A DNA stretch of 38,743 bases from an uncultured Oceanobacter sp. (GTDB lineage Bacteria > Pseudomonadota > Gammaproteobacteria > Pseudomonadales > Oceanobacteraceae), in NCBI GenBank assembly GCA_913061185.1, contig CAJXTI010000035.1, forward strand, positions 1 through 38,743, written 5' to 3'. How positions within the stretch are numbered: the first letter of the stretch is position 1; each line of letters starts with the position of its first letter. Below are positions 9,584-18,871 of the stretch, one piece after another. Under the pieces are notes generated by a model, which worked only from the letters and a program-made list of their open reading frames with translations, did no database searches and was not told the DNA's origin. The position numbers and the translations under genes are program-made.

Positions 9584-9659
9584 TCCCCGATAGCTCAGTT
9601 GGTAGAGCAGTAGACTGTTAATCTATTGGTCGCTGGTTCAAGTCCAGCTCGGGGAGCCA
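9584..9659 (+). tRNA. tRNA-Asn (anticodon GTT)
   Basis: A complete 76-base cloverleaf. The acceptor stem pairs TCCCCGA (9584-9590) with TCGGGGA (9649-9655), the discriminator is G, and CCA is encoded at 9657-9659. The D-arm reads AGCTCAGTTGGTAGAGC and the anticodon loop CTGTTAA gives GTT. The T-arm has GGTTCAAGTCC. It is a single-gene unit between dcd and the convergent pyrF. The 220 bases after it (9660-9879) hold no gene, hairpin or phage-like sequence that I can see. Confidence 0.97.
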
Positions 9660-9879
9660 ACAAGTAATCTCTCTTCCGCATTCGCCAAATCCGATATACA
9701 CCTACTACTTCTACAGCAGCAAAACCCTCCATACAGACGCAATCAGCTATAAACCAGCCACTGGCGCTGATTTAGCCACTCGGTATTTCCAGAATTACTC
9801 CAACGTCAGAATGATTCCCGCAACAGCGACGACTTCATGGCATTAGGGGAAATCTATATGGCGCCGGCAACTGATTCCA

Positions 9880-10635
9880 TCAGGCAAGACTATCGAGAAT
9901 CCGCTGGCAACTAGCGGCCGGATCTTCTGACTGGGTAATCGGGCGGCCAATCACCATGTAGTCAACTCCCGCAGCAACAGCCTGTTCTGGCGTCATCACC
10001 CGCTTCTGATCCTGATTATCACTCCAGGAAGGACGAATGCCAGGTGTCACCGTCTTGAAGTCGTCACCACAATGCTGACGAATAACGGCCAGCTCATTCG
10101 CCGAACACACCACCCCATCCAGACCCGACGACTGTGCCAGTGTCGCCAGCCGTACGACGTGCTCTTCCGGCGTCACACTCAGACCCAGTTCAATCAGGTC
10201 GACACTGTCCATTGAGGTCAGTACCGTTACTCCGATCAGCAAGGGTCGACTGGCACGCTTGTCCAGTTCGTTACGGGCCGCTTCCATCATACGACGCCCG
10301 CCACTGGCATGGACATTGACCATCCAGACACCCAGATCCGCAGCAGCCGCGACAGCCTTGGCACAGGTATTGGGAATATCGTGAAATTTCAGATCCAGAA
10401 AAACCTCAAATCCCAGCTGATGCAGCTGTTCAATCACCAGCGGCCCCGCCGAGGTAAACAGCTCTTTGCCGACTTTGACCCGACAGCGTGCAGGATCCAA
10501 CAGCTTGGCCATCGCCAACGCCGCGTCGACAGAGGAATAATCCAGCGCAACAACAATAGGCGATACAACACTAGATGAAACAACACTAGATGAAACAACA
10601 GCAGATAAAACAGGAGTAGAGGTAACAGTGGTCAT
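9880..10635 (-). CDS. pyrF: Orotidine 5'-phosphate decarboxylase
   Basis: PyrF decarboxylates OMP to UMP, the last step of pyrimidine synthesis. The core begins SPIVVALDY near residue 26. The catalytic DxKxxD appears as [12 protein letters not shown], and the C-terminal phosphate site as TPGIRP and YMVIGRPIT. The product is 251 residues. The N-terminus is extended by five-residue units ([25 protein letters not shown]) encoded by a 15-bp tandem repeat at 10565-10624. E. coli PyrF also has a serine-rich leader, but shorter. The ATG at 10635 shares ATGA with the lapB stop, which supports translation of the whole repeat. Confidence 0.96.
   Translation of the reverse strand: MTTVTSTPVLSAVVSSSVVSSSVVSPIVVALDYSSVDAALAMAKLLDPARCRVKVGKELFTSAGPLVIEQLHQLGFEVFLDLKFHDIPNTCAKAVAAAADLGVWMVNVHASGGRRMMEAARNELDKRASRPLLIGVTVLTSMDSVDLIELGLSVTPEEHVVRLATLAQSSGLDGVVCSANELAVIRQHCGDDFKTVTPGIRPSWSDNQDQKRVMTPEQAVAAGVDYMVIGRPITQSEDPAASCQRILDSLA
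10565..10624. repeat. 15-bp tandem repeat, about four units, inside the 5' end of pyrF
   Basis: Two exact units of ACAACACTAGATGAA (10565-10579 and 10580-10594) are followed by two increasingly degenerate units (10595-10609, about 12 of 15 matching, and 10610-10624). The unit length is a multiple of three, so copy number can change without shifting the pyrF frame. Confidence 0.85.
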
Positions 10636-11816
10636 AGGTCTTCAATAGCAACAGAGGGGTGACTAAAAGGGGTGATCGCTTTGAGGCTGGCCCAGTTTTT
10701 ACAACTTGGGCAGCGCCAGTGAAACTCCCGCGCCTTGAAACCGCATTGGCTGCACACAAAGCTCGGATCGTCAGTATCAATACGACGCAGAATAGCATAC
10801 ACCCCATGGGCCTGCGACTCACTCAAACGGCGCTTGTGGCGCAGCAGCAGTCCCAGCATGGCAACATAGCCGGTATACGAGGGGTATTTTTCAAGATCCT
10901 GAATAAACCCGGTAATTGCGGTTTCAGCACCTTCAATATCAGCCAGGGTTTCGGCACGCGCCACCAATGCAGGTACGTAATTCAGTCCTTCTCCATGACG
11001 TTGCAGATGAGCCAACAAACCATGAGGATCCCCCAGCTGGTGGAATGACCGAACCATAGGGTCGAGAATCGCAATAATAGAGCCCTGGTCATGATCCAGC
11101 GCCTTGAGGTAACAACGTACGGCTTCACTGGGTTCGTCCTGCTCAAACGCCATATTCCCCAACACCACAAACGCACGAGCGCAGCGGCCATCAGACTTGA
11201 GTGCGGTACGACAGAGCTGGCGGGTTTCAATATAGTTGCCATTACCAGCCGCACGCTCGGCCAATTCGCAGGCAGCGTGAGCAACTCGACGCTGTAACTG
11301 GGCGGAGTTGGGTAACTTGCGCGCCCGGTTCAAATCCAACACCTGCTGCCACTCGCCTTCTTCTTCCAGTAATTCCAGCAATACCTTGGCGGACTTTTCC
11401 TGAATGCGACCACGGGCATCAAGCAATTCCAGCAAGAGCCGTTCGGCCCGATCATGCAGACCTGCCATGGCAAAATCCATTGCCAGCTCCAGCTCCAGTT
11501 CTTGCAGCAAGACTCCTTTCAAGTCCGTTCTGGCAAACAAGGTCTGGTGTAAATGAATGGCGCGTTCCACTTCACCTTTTTCACGCAAACTGCAGCCTAG
11601 CCGGAGAAATAGCTCAATCGAGTCATCATCCAAAGTTTGGGCATTCACAAGGCGTTTGAGGGTAATATCGGTGTTTTGCGCAAGGATAAAATCGATACTG
11701 GGGATCCAGTCAGCGGGAGTACTTTTTGGACGCGCCTTGCCTGAACGGTAACCAAGTACCCAGCCAAGGCCTGTACCCACCAGTACCAGTACAAAAACAA
11801 TTGCGGATTCCATCAT
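10632..11816 (-). CDS. lapB: LapB, lipopolysaccharide assembly protein (YciM)
   Basis: LapB is an inner-membrane tetratricopeptide protein that, with FtsH, controls LpxC turnover and so balances lipopolysaccharide synthesis. The 394-residue product has an N-terminal membrane anchor ([19 protein letters not shown]), a long helical TPR body, and a rubredoxin-like zinc site at the C-terminus with Cys355, Cys358, Cys369 and Cys372 (CSQCGF and CPSCKNW). It starts at one of two adjacent ATGs (11816 or 11813), nine bases after lapA, and overlaps pyrF by four bases. The lapA-lapB-pyrF order matches E. coli. Confidence 0.95.
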   Translation of the reverse strand: MMESAIVFVLVLVGTGLGWVLGYRSGKARPKSTPADWIPSIDFILAQNTDITLKRLVNAQTLDDDSIELFLRLGCSLREKGEVERAIHLHQTLFARTDLKGVLLQELELELAMDFAMAGLHDRAERLLLELLDARGRIQEKSAKVLLELLEEEGEWQQVLDLNRARKLPNSAQLQRRVAHAACELAERAAGNGNYIETRQLCRTALKSDGRCARAFVVLGNMAFEQDEPSEAVRCYLKALDHDQGSIIAILDPMVRSFHQLGDPHGLLAHLQRHGEGLNYVPALVARAETLADIEGAETAITGFIQDLEKYPSYTGYVAMLGLLLRHKRRLSESQAHGVYAILRRIDTDDPSFVCSQCGFKAREFHWRCPSCKNWASLKAITPFSHPSVAIEDL

Positions 11817-11825
11817 GATGCAGGC

Positions 11826-12110
11826 CTATGGCAATCTGCCTGATCGCTCCTGTGCCTCATCGAGCGCTTTTTGCAATCGACGGATTTGACGTTTCTTTGA
11901 CAATACCGACATCACGCCCGCCAGCAGACCAATAATACAGCCAAGCGTCAGAATCAGACCAAACCACAGGGCAACCGGCAGGTTGACAGGATCACCAACC
12001 AGAAAAAACACATCCAGTGGCTCGCTATTACGAGTCGCAAATGTCAGACAATAGAGAAATATAAGCAGGAAAGAGATCAGGCTTATGCCGATCCTGATTT
12101 TTTGCAGCAT
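11826..12110 (-). CDS. lapA: LapA, DUF1049 inner-membrane protein
   Basis: LapA is the small partner of LapB in lipopolysaccharide assembly. From ATG at 12110 it has 94 residues: a first membrane segment (ISLISFLLIFLYCLTFA), a short periplasmic loop with EPLDVFFL, a second segment (ALWFGLILTLGCIIGLLAGV), then a basic coiled-coil tail (SKKRQIRRLQKALDEAQ) in the cytoplasm. AGGT six bases upstream supports this start. A TTG at 12128 would lengthen it by six residues with no benefit. It lies 23 bases after ihfB. Confidence 0.9.
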   Translation of the reverse strand: MLQKIRIGISLISFLLIFLYCLTFATRNSEPLDVFFLVGDPVNLPVALWFGLILTLGCIIGLLAGVMSVLSKKRQIRRLQKALDEAQERSGRLP

Positions 12111-12133
12111 GATATTACCTGGCCGCAACGGCC

Positions 12134-12430
12134 TTAGTGTTCGCTGTCGATACTGTCGTTAACCTGATCACGCAAGTCTTTGCCCGGTTTAAAATGCGGC
12201 ACAAACTTGCCCTGTAGCTCTACCGTTTCACCAGTTTTAGGATTACGCCCAACCCTTGGTGCACGATAATGCAACGAAAAACTGCCAAATCCGCGAATTT
12301 CAATCCGCTCCCCCGACGACAAGGTCAAAGACATGTAATCAAGCATGGTTTTCACCGCCAGCTCGACATCTTTGGCAGATAATTGCGGCTGACGACTGAC
12401 GATACGCTCTATCAGTTCAGACTTCGTCAC
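12134..12430 (-). CDS. ihfB: Integration host factor subunit beta
   Basis: IHF-beta pairs with IHF-alpha to bend DNA sharply at specific sites, acting in replication, transcription and site-specific recombination. From GTG at 12430 it is 98 residues and begins [11 protein letters not shown] as in the family. The beta-arm motif [22 protein letters not shown] is intact. GGAGG lies eight bases upstream of the GTG, so the longer reading from 12463 is rejected. The rpsA-ihfB adjacency is widely conserved, and lapA and lapB follow. Its leader contains a nested hairpin at 12453-12485. Confidence 0.96.
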   Translation of the reverse strand: MTKSELIERIVSRQPQLSAKDVELAVKTMLDYMSLTLSSGERIEIRGFGSFSLHYRAPRVGRNPKTGETVELQGKFVPHFKPGKDLRDQVNDSIDSEH

Positions 12431-12452
12431 AGCGTTTTCCTCCATGAGGTGA

Positions 12453-12485
12453 CTGCATGACAATAACTCTTGTCAAATCATGCAG
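12453..12485 (-). promoter_or_regulatory. Hairpin in the ihfB leader
   Basis: CTGCATGA (12453-12460) and TCATGCAG (12478-12485) form perfect outer arms. TGACAA (12458-12463) and TTGTCA (12470-12475) offer an alternative inner stem with a six-base loop. The structure ends about 10 bases before the Shine-Dalgarno of ihfB and could modulate its translation or bind a regulator. A TTGACA on the minus strand lies inside it, but no -10 is correctly spaced. Confidence 0.45.
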
Positions 12486-12604
12486 TTAGCTGACGACAAA
12501 TGCAACCGTTCGATGTTTGTTTATGTACTCAAAAACGGCAAAGCCATTTCGTGTGTGATGTTACCTGAAATATTCAATCAATCCCTATAAAAAAACGCAG
12601 AAGT

Positions 12605-12786
12605 GCCATCCCTGGCTGTCCGATAGGGAATCGCGGAATCCGTACGCTGCTGATGCATTTGACGCGGTGGACAACACGAACAGTGCCGGCCCCTACGACG
12701 CCGGTGTATTTGACGCAACGAACACGGATAATGCCGATCCCTGAGACGACGAATTTGGTACGAAGGGACGCCCTCCGTGGCTGTCC
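12605..12786. repeat. 51-bp imperfect repeat pair bounded by 17-bp direct repeats
   Basis: Two units (12649-12699 and 12700-12750) share GC-G-TG-ATTTGACGC near their starts and AACACG-A-A-TGCCG--CCCT later, then ACGAC. The block is bounded by 17-bp sequences ending TGGCTGTCC (12605-12621 and 12770-12786) that match at 15 of 17 positions. No gene is present. It may be a non-autonomous repeat element. Confidence 0.5.
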
Positions 12787-12825
12787 AAAATAATGGCGAT
12801 TATCGAAACAGAGGATAACAAGACA

Positions 12826-12853
12826 TAAAAAAACCCGCCGGAGCGGGTTTTTT
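12826..12853 (-). terminator. Rho-independent terminator of rpsA
   Basis: On the minus strand AAAAAACCCGC (12853-12843) pairs with GCGGGTTTTTT (12838-12828) around a four-base loop and runs into a T-tract. It begins 14 bases beyond the rpsA stop. A separate ihfB promoter is therefore likely downstream. Confidence 0.85.
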
Positions 12854-12867
12854 AAAATCAGACCAGC

Positions 12868-14553
12868 TTAGTCTTTCTGATTAAGCTGTTCTTTGATCAG
12901 ATCACCAATGGTGGTCGGTCCAGCTGACACTTCAGCATCAGACTTGGTACGTTGCTCTTTCAGAGCCTGACGATCTTCTGCACTGTCCTTGGCTTTGATA
13001 GACATGCTCAAAGCACGGTTCTTACGATCAACCATGGTGATAACACCCTGTACTTCATCGCCTTCTTTCAGTACAGCGCGGGCATCATCTACCTTGTCAC
13101 GACTGATTTCAGAAGCCTTCAGAGCAGCTTCAACACCAGCAGCCAGCTCAACCACTGCCGACTTGGCATCGACTGAAATAACCTTACCAGTTACGATAGC
13201 GCCTTTGTCATTAACCGCAACAAACTCGGAGAACGGGTCGCTTTCCAGCTGCTTCACACCCAGAGAGATACGTTCGCGCTCTGGATCGATAGACAGGATA
13301 ACGGTTTCCAGTTCATCGCCTTTCTTGTAGTTACGCACGGCTTCTTCGCCAGTGTCATTCCAGGAAATGTCAGACAGGTGAACCAGACCATCGATACCAC
13401 CGTCCAGACCGATGAAGATACCGAAGTCAGTGATTGACTTGATCTTACCGGAGATCTTGTCGCCCTTGTTACACTTGGTACCGAACTCTTCCCATGGGTT
13501 CATGGTGCACTGCTTGATACCCAGAGAGATACGACGACGTTCTTCGTCGATATCCAGCACCATCACGTCGATCTCGTCGCCAACTTGAACCACCTTGGAC
13601 GGGTGAATATTCTTGTTGGTCCAATCCATTTCGGATACGTGTACCAGACCTTCAACACCTTCTTCCAACTCAGCAAAACAGCCGTAGTCAGTCAGGTTGG
13701 TGACGCGCGCTTTAACGCGAGCGCTTTCTGGGTAACGATCGTTGATGTTGACCCATGGATCATCACCCAGTTGCTTCAGACCCAGAGAAACGCGGTTGCG
13801 CTCACGGTCGAATTTCAGCACTTTAACGTCGATCTCGTCACCAACAGCAACGATTTCGCTTGGATGCTTGATACGCTTCCAGGCCATATCGGTGATGTGC
13901 AGCAGGCCGTCAACACCGCCCAGATCTACGAACGCGCCGTAGTCGGTCAGGTTCTTGACGATACCCTTAACAGATTGACCTTCTTGCAGGTTGGCCAGCA
14001 GTTCTTCACGTTCCTGGCTGTTAGCAGCTTCCAGAACGGCACGACGGGAAACCACGACGTTGTTACGCTTGGCGTCCAGCTTGATAACCTTGAATTCCAG
14101 CTCTTTACCTTCCAGGTGGGCGGTGTCACGTACAGGACGGACATCAACCAGGGAGCCTGGCAGGAAGGCACGGATGTTCTTCAGGTCAACAGTGAAACCA
14201 CCTTTAACCTTACCGTTGATAATACCGGTAACCATTTCTTCAGCTTCAAAGGCTTTTTCAAGCTCTTTCCAGCTTTCAGCACGCTTGGCTTTTTCACGAG
14301 ACAGTTTGGTTTCACCAAAGCCGTCTTCAACCGCTTCCAGGGAAACCTGGGTCTCGTCGCCAATGGCAACTTCCAGCTCACCTTTTTCATTCAGGAACTG
14401 GCTGCGTGGAATTACGGCTTCGGATTTCAGACCAGAGTTCACTGTTACCCAGTCGCTGTCGATGTCGACGACGGTACCAGTGACGATAGAACCGGGCTGC
14501 ATGTCCAGTTCTTTCAAGGATTCTTCAAATAACTCAGCAAAACTTTCGGTCAT
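12868..14553 (-). CDS. rpsA: 30S ribosomal protein S1
   Basis: S1 is the large RNA-binding protein of the small subunit that captures and unfolds mRNAs for initiation. The 561-residue product has six S1/OB-fold repeats, roughly 20-90, 105-172, 190-260, 275-347, 362-434 and 450-520. Several carry the typical [22 protein letters not shown] and [21 protein letters not shown] cores. ATG at 14553 matches the family start ([13 protein letters not shown]), with AGGTG upstream. It sits 158 bases after cmk, as in most gammaproteobacteria. S1 usually represses its own mRNA through leader structure, and I could not identify a specific one here. Confidence 0.98.
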   Translation of the reverse strand: MTESFAELFEESLKELDMQPGSIVTGTVVDIDSDWVTVNSGLKSEAVIPRSQFLNEKGELEVAIGDETQVSLEAVEDGFGETKLSREKAKRAESWKELEKAFEAEEMVTGIINGKVKGGFTVDLKNIRAFLPGSLVDVRPVRDTAHLEGKELEFKVIKLDAKRNNVVVSRRAVLEAANSQEREELLANLQEGQSVKGIVKNLTDYGAFVDLGGVDGLLHITDMAWKRIKHPSEIVAVGDEIDVKVLKFDRERNRVSLGLKQLGDDPWVNINDRYPESARVKARVTNLTDYGCFAELEEGVEGLVHVSEMDWTNKNIHPSKVVQVGDEIDVMVLDIDEERRRISLGIKQCTMNPWEEFGTKCNKGDKISGKIKSITDFGIFIGLDGGIDGLVHLSDISWNDTGEEAVRNYKKGDELETVILSIDPERERISLGVKQLESDPFSEFVAVNDKGAIVTGKVISVDAKSAVVELAAGVEAALKASEISRDKVDDARAVLKEGDEVQGVITMVDRKNRALSMSIKAKDSAEDRQALKEQRTKSDAEVSAGPTTIGDLIKEQLNQKD

Positions 14554-14711
14554 GAATTAACACCTATCTATAAAAGCGTATATTCCGATGAAATGGTTGA
14601 CGGAATAGCGACGCGTTCCAAATGGCCAGACACTTGGGTCAAATCAAACAAAAACCCTGGTACGCTTCTGATTCCTTAGAGCAGGGGGCTGGCAAACGCA
14701 CCGGATTCATC

Positions 14712-15383
14712 TCAGACCAGTCCTGCTTTGCGAACAAGATCTGCCACGTGTTCGCACACCTGGTCGATCGTCAGCTCAGTACTGTCAATGGTTATAGCGT
14801 CATCGGCAGGCTTCAGCGGGGCAACAGCACGGTTGCTGTCGCGGTCATCGCGAGCTCGGATGTCTTCGATAAGGGCGGGTAAACTAGCATTAAATCCCTT
14901 GTCAAGCAACTGTTCATATCGCCGCCGACCCCGTTCCTCAGCACTGGCGGTCAAGAACACTTTGACCTCGGCACTGGGGAACACCACTGTGCCCATATCA
15001 CGACCGTCAGCGATCAGACCGGGGGTCAACCGGAAATCACGCTGACGTTGCAGCAGTGCAGCGCGTACAGCCGGTAAAGCAGCCACTTGCGAGGCCAAAC
15101 TGCCCACTTCCTCGGTACGAATAGTATCGGTGACATTCTCACCTTCCAGAATCACCTGTACGCCGGTGGCAAGTGGTTCAAAGTGTACATCCAGCGCGGC
15201 GGCCACGGCAGCAACCGCTGCGTCGTCATCCAGCGCAATCTGCTTGCGACTGGCCGCTAACCCGGTGATGCGATAAAGCGCACCGCTATCCAGCAAATGC
15301 CAGCCCAACCGCTCGGCCAGGCGAGCACACACAGTGCCCTTGCCAGCGCCGGATGGGCCATCAATAGTGATCACCACCGCCAT
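14712..15383 (-). CDS. cmk: Cytidylate kinase
   Basis: Cmk phosphorylates CMP and dCMP to the diphosphates. The P-loop is GPSGAGKGT at residues 9-17, followed by [37 protein letters not shown] and the lid arginines in [10 protein letters not shown]. Starting at ATG 15383 gives 223 residues, the family length. An in-frame extension to 15512 runs through the preceding gene and is not real. Only four bases separate it from the tyrA-aroA stop, and GGAG lies upstream within that gene's end. It belongs to the aromatic supraoperon. Confidence 0.96.
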   Translation of the reverse strand: MAVVITIDGPSGAGKGTVCARLAERLGWHLLDSGALYRITGLAASRKQIALDDDAAVAAVAAALDVHFEPLATGVQVILEGENVTDTIRTEEVGSLASQVAALPAVRAALLQRQRDFRLTPGLIADGRDMGTVVFPSAEVKVFLTASAEERGRRRYEQLLDKGFNASLPALIEDIRARDDRDSNRAVAPLKPADDAITIDSTELTIDQVCEHVADLVRKAGLV

Positions 15384-15387
15384 CGTA

Positions 15388-17637
15388 TCAGTCACTCCGC
15401 GCCTCTCCCTGTTCTTCCAGTTGCAGACCGGCGTTATTGGCCAGTTCAACATAGCCGGGGAAAGACGTCGCCACATTGGCACAGTCGTGAATGATAATCG
15501 CGGCTTCGGCACGCAACGATGCCATCGAGAAGCTCATCGCAATACGGTGGTCGCCGTGGCTTTCGATAACACCGCCACCAAAGCAGCCGTTTGCGCCAAA
15601 ACCGGGGATAATGGCACCGTCCTGCGTACCTTTGGCAGCCACACCCAATACGTTCAGGCCATCTACCATGGATTGAATACGGTCACTTTCTTTCACTCGC
15701 AATTCTTCTGCACCGGTCAACACCGTTTCACCTTCAGCGCAGGCAGCGGCAATAAAGATCGCCGGGAATTCATCAATCGCCAGTGGCACCTGATCTTCAG
15801 GAATATGAATCCCCTTGAGCTGCGCGGAGCGCACGCGAATATCCGCCACCGGTTCGCCACCGACTTCACGTTCATTCATAACCTCGATATTGCCACCCAT
15901 GGCGCGCAGGATATTGATCACGCCGATGCGGGTCGGGTTGATACCAACATGCTGCAAGGTAATATCGGAACCTGGCGCAATGCTGGCTCCCACCATGTAG
16001 AAAGCGGTAGACGAAATATCAGCAGGCACATCGATACTGGTCGCGGTTAATTCACCACCGGACTGAATCGTCACGGTACTGCCATTCACCTGCACGTCAT
16101 AACCAAAACCTTTCAGCATTCGTTCGGTATGATCACGAGTGGGTGCCGGTTCAGTCACCGAGGTTTGACCTTCAGCATACAGCCCGGCCAGCAGCACACA
16201 GCTTTTTACCTGGGCACTGGCCATCGGCAAATGGTAGTGAATACCTTTCAGCGCATGGCCACCCTTGATTTTTAACGGTGGTCGACCACCGTCTTCGGTA
16301 TCAACGATGGCTCCCATCAAACGCAGCGGATCGGCAACGCGCCCCATCGGGCGTTTGCTCAGGGATTCGTCGCCACTCATTTCAACATCAAACTGTTGAC
16401 CCGCTAATAAGCCGGACAACAGTCGAATAGAGGTTCCCGAATTGCCCACATACAAGGCATTGGCGGGTGCTTTCAACCCCTGCAGACCCACACCATGAAT
16501 GGTCACGCGACCACGGTGCGGCCCTTCGATCACCACGCCCATATCCCGGAAAGCCTGTAATGTCGCCAGGCTGTCTTCACCTTCCAGAAAACCGGTGACT
16601 TCCGTCACACCATTAGCCAGCGAGCCCAGCATGATGGAGCGATGCGAAATGGATTTGTCGCCAGGCACGCGGAATGTGCCGGACAGGCTTTGGGCGGGTT
16701 GTACCAGGTAAGAAAGTGAGCTGGTTTTCATAGGTTCCACAAAGGCCCTGCGGGCAAGTATGTTTGAAAAATGATCACGGGCGGCCTTGGCACGGGTCAG
16801 TACCCCCATCAGGGTCGTGGTATCGTTTTCAACGATGGCCTCACGCAACTGCTGAAGATCCTTGTTAAACAGATCCAGGGTTGCCAACAAGTGCTCGCGA
16901 TTGGCGGTAAAAATGTCGCGCCACATCTCCGGGCTGCTGGCGGCAATCCGGGTGAAGTCGCGAAAGCCTCCCGCAGCATAGTTAAAAATTTCCTTGTTTT
17001 CATGGCTGTTGGCCAACGTATCCACCAGTGAATAAGCCAACAAATGAGGCAGATGACTGGTCGCCGCCAACACCTCATCGTGGTGATTCACCGTCATCGA
17101 CTCCACCTCAGCGCCTACCGCCAGCCAGGCTTGCGTTACCAGCTGCAGCGCCTGCGGATCCGTATAAGTCTCGGGGGTGATAATAACCTTGTGACGGCAA
17201 TAAAGATGTTCATCTGTCGCCGCTACACCGCTACGCTCAGAACCGGCAATCGGGTGACCCAGTACAAAACGGCCAAAGGTTTCACCAAATACCGCTTTGA
17301 CATCAGCAGACACCGAACCTTTGACCGAACCGACATCGGTAATCACTGCGTGGACAGACAGTGCTGGCGCGAGAGCCTCCAGCACCGGTCGTATCGACAG
17401 AATCGGTACCGAAACAATCACCAGATCGGCATCCTCAACAGCCTCGGCAGGAGAGGCTGCATAGCGGTCAATAATGCCAGACTGACACGCCAGCTCCATC
17501 GAATCGAGGTTGCGGTCAAATCCAATCACCTCGCCAACACCACCACGAACACGCAGTCCCTTGACCCAGGAGCAACCGATCAGCCCCAGGCCAATCACCG
17601 CAACCCGATTTACAAAGAATCCGTTCTCTGTGGTCAA
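15388..17637 (-). CDS. Fused prephenate dehydrogenase / EPSP synthase (TyrA-AroA)
   Basis: This bifunctional 749-residue protein joins two aromatic enzymes. Residues 1 to about 300 are an NAD-dependent prephenate/arogenate dehydrogenase, with a Rossmann motif [12 protein letters not shown] at about 13-24, then SVKGS and [11 protein letters not shown]. Met303 onward (447 residues) is a full 3-phosphoshikimate 1-carboxyvinyltransferase with [42 protein letters not shown] and NPTRIG, the motif set of class II enzymes. The TTG start at 17637 overlaps the hisC stop by four bases. The same fusion is known in Pseudomonas. The two activities are non-consecutive: EPSP synthase acts before chorismate, the dehydrogenase after it. 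Confidence 0.95.
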   Translation of the reverse strand: MTTENGFFVNRVAVIGLGLIGCSWVKGLRVRGGVGEVIGFDRNLDSMELACQSGIIDRYAASPAEAVEDADLVIVSVPILSIRPVLEALAPALSVHAVITDVGSVKGSVSADVKAVFGETFGRFVLGHPIAGSERSGVAATDEHLYCRHKVIITPETYTDPQALQLVTQAWLAVGAEVESMTVNHHDEVLAATSHLPHLLAYSLVDTLANSHENKEIFNYAAGGFRDFTRIAASSPEMWRDIFTANREHLLATLDLFNKDLQQLREAIVENDTTTLMGVLTRAKAARDHFSNILARRAFVEPMKTSSLSYLVQPAQSLSGTFRVPGDKSISHRSIMLGSLANGVTEVTGFLEGEDSLATLQAFRDMGVVIEGPHRGRVTIHGVGLQGLKAPANALYVGNSGTSIRLLSGLLAGQQFDVEMSGDESLSKRPMGRVADPLRLMGAIVDTEDGGRPPLKIKGGHALKGIHYHLPMASAQVKSCVLLAGLYAEGQTSVTEPAPTRDHTERMLKGFGYDVQVNGSTVTIQSGGELTATSIDVPADISSTAFYMVGASIAPGSDITLQHVGINPTRIGVINILRAMGGNIEVMNEREVGGEPVADIRVRSAQLKGIHIPEDQVPLAIDEFPAIFIAAACAEGETVLTGAEELRVKESDRIQSMVDGLNVLGVAAKGTQDGAIIPGFGANGCFGGGVIESHGDHRIAMSFSMASLRAEAAIIIHDCANVATSFPGYVELANNAGLQLEEQGEARSD

Positions 17638-18746
17638 GCCAACACCTTCGCCAAGGCATCAATAAAGGTCTGGTTTTCCGCAGCCGTCCCTACCGATACA
17701 CGGATATATCCCGGCATATCGTAGTTGGCGACCGGCCGGATAATCACCCCCAGCTGTAACAACTGCTGGTTCACCTCTCTATCATCACTGCCATCTGGCA
17801 GTTTGAACGTGACAAAGTTGGCAACCGACGGGATATAGCTCAACCCCAGTTGTTCAAAGGCAGCCACCAGTTGCACCATACCCTGACGATTAACGGCAAT
17901 ACTTTTGGCCAGATACGCGTCGTCACGCAAGGCCGCTGTCGCCGCTGCCAACGCAAATGAATCGACGTTGAACGGAGGTCTCACACGATTCATCAGATCC
18001 GCCACAACCGGGCTGGAAACGCCATAGCCAACCCGTAATGATGCCAAGCCATAGGCCTTGGAAAAGGTACGCGCCACCAGCAGGTTCGGATACTGGCTCA
18101 GGTAATCCAGGCCACAAGGGTAGTCCTCGACTTCGGCATATTCAAAATATGCCTCGTCCAGCAACACCAGCACCTGCTCCGGCACTGCCGCCAGAAAAGC
18201 TTCCAGTTCACCACGAGTACTATAAGTCCCGGTCGGATTATTCGGGTTGGTCACAAAGACAATGCGGGTGCGGTCGTTGATTGCGGCTGCCATGGCATCC
18301 AGATCATGGCCAAAATTCCGCGCTGGCACTTCAATCACTTCACCACCAACGGCGCGAGTGACCAGACCATAAATGGAGAATGCGTGCTGGGATACCACCA
18401 CGTTATCGCCCTGATTAACGAAGACCCGCACGGCAAAATCAAGAATGTCGCTGGAGCCATTACCCAGCGTCAATTGACTGGCGGTAACGCCCAGCCGCTC
18501 ACACAGTGCAGCCTTGAGTTCAAAACCGGCACCATCCGGGTAACGGGTCAGCTCCACCAGCTGCTGCTGGATGGCATCAATAATGGCAGGACTTGGACCC
18601 AGCGGGTTCTCGTTACTGGCCAGTTTGACAATATCCGCCTCATTCAGACCCAGCTCACGCGCCAGTTCATCAATCGGCTTGCCAGGCTGATAAGGTTTCA
18701 AACCGCGCACTCCGGCAACGGCCAACTGCTGAAAATCTACACTCAT
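17634..18746 (-). CDS. hisC: Histidinol-phosphate / aromatic aminotransferase
   Basis: This is a 370-residue PLP aminotransferase of the HisC family. Marks are KLASNENPLGPSP, LGNGSSDILD, FVTNPNNPTGT, and the PLP lysine in RTFSKAYGLASLRVGYG, with RVSVGT near the end for substrate carboxylate binding. HisC enzymes make histidinol phosphate, but copies inside the aromatic cluster of Pseudomonas also transaminate aromatic keto acids. Its place between pheA and tyrA-aroA suggests the aromatic role; no other his gene is present. ATG at 18746 is preceded by a modest GAG ribosome binding site, and its stop overlaps the next gene. Confidence 0.94.
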   Translation of the reverse strand: MSVDFQQLAVAGVRGLKPYQPGKPIDELARELGLNEADIVKLASNENPLGPSPAIIDAIQQQLVELTRYPDGAGFELKAALCERLGVTASQLTLGNGSSDILDFAVRVFVNQGDNVVVSQHAFSIYGLVTRAVGGEVIEVPARNFGHDLDAMAAAINDRTRIVFVTNPNNPTGTYSTRGELEAFLAAVPEQVLVLLDEAYFEYAEVEDYPCGLDYLSQYPNLLVARTFSKAYGLASLRVGYGVSSPVVADLMNRVRPPFNVDSFALAAATAALRDDAYLAKSIAVNRQGMVQLVAAFEQLGLSYIPSVANFVTFKLPDGSDDREVNQQLLQLGVIIRPVANYDMPGYIRVSVGTAAENQTFIDALAKVLA

Positions 18747-18871
18747 GATTTGATCTCATTCCATAGGCCAAGCAAGGGAACCGCCCGACCTGACGCCTAA
18801 TAGGCTGCTAACACGTTGTTTATCCAACCCAACGAATCGGTTGATCCGCTGGCCATTGTTGCAAAACCGCT

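Larger units (their letters stand above)
12431..12867. other. Spacer between rpsA and ihfB holding a repeat block and the rpsA terminator
   Basis: This 437-base stretch has no gene. Going left to right it holds the ihfB ribosome binding site and leader hairpin (12453-12485), an AT-rich segment to about 12597, a 51-bp imperfect repeat pair (12649-12750) flanked by related 17-bp sequences (12605-12621 and 12770-12786), and the rpsA terminator (12826-12853). Confidence 0.6.

Noticed and set aside
12448..12476. TTGACA on the minus strand as ihfB promoter
   Set aside because: The correctly spaced -10 position reads GTCACC, and the site lies within the leader hairpin.
13585..14532. Plus-strand open frame of 315 codons opposite rpsA
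   Set aside because: Antisense shadow, rich in Phe/Val/Gln, no ribosome binding site or family match.
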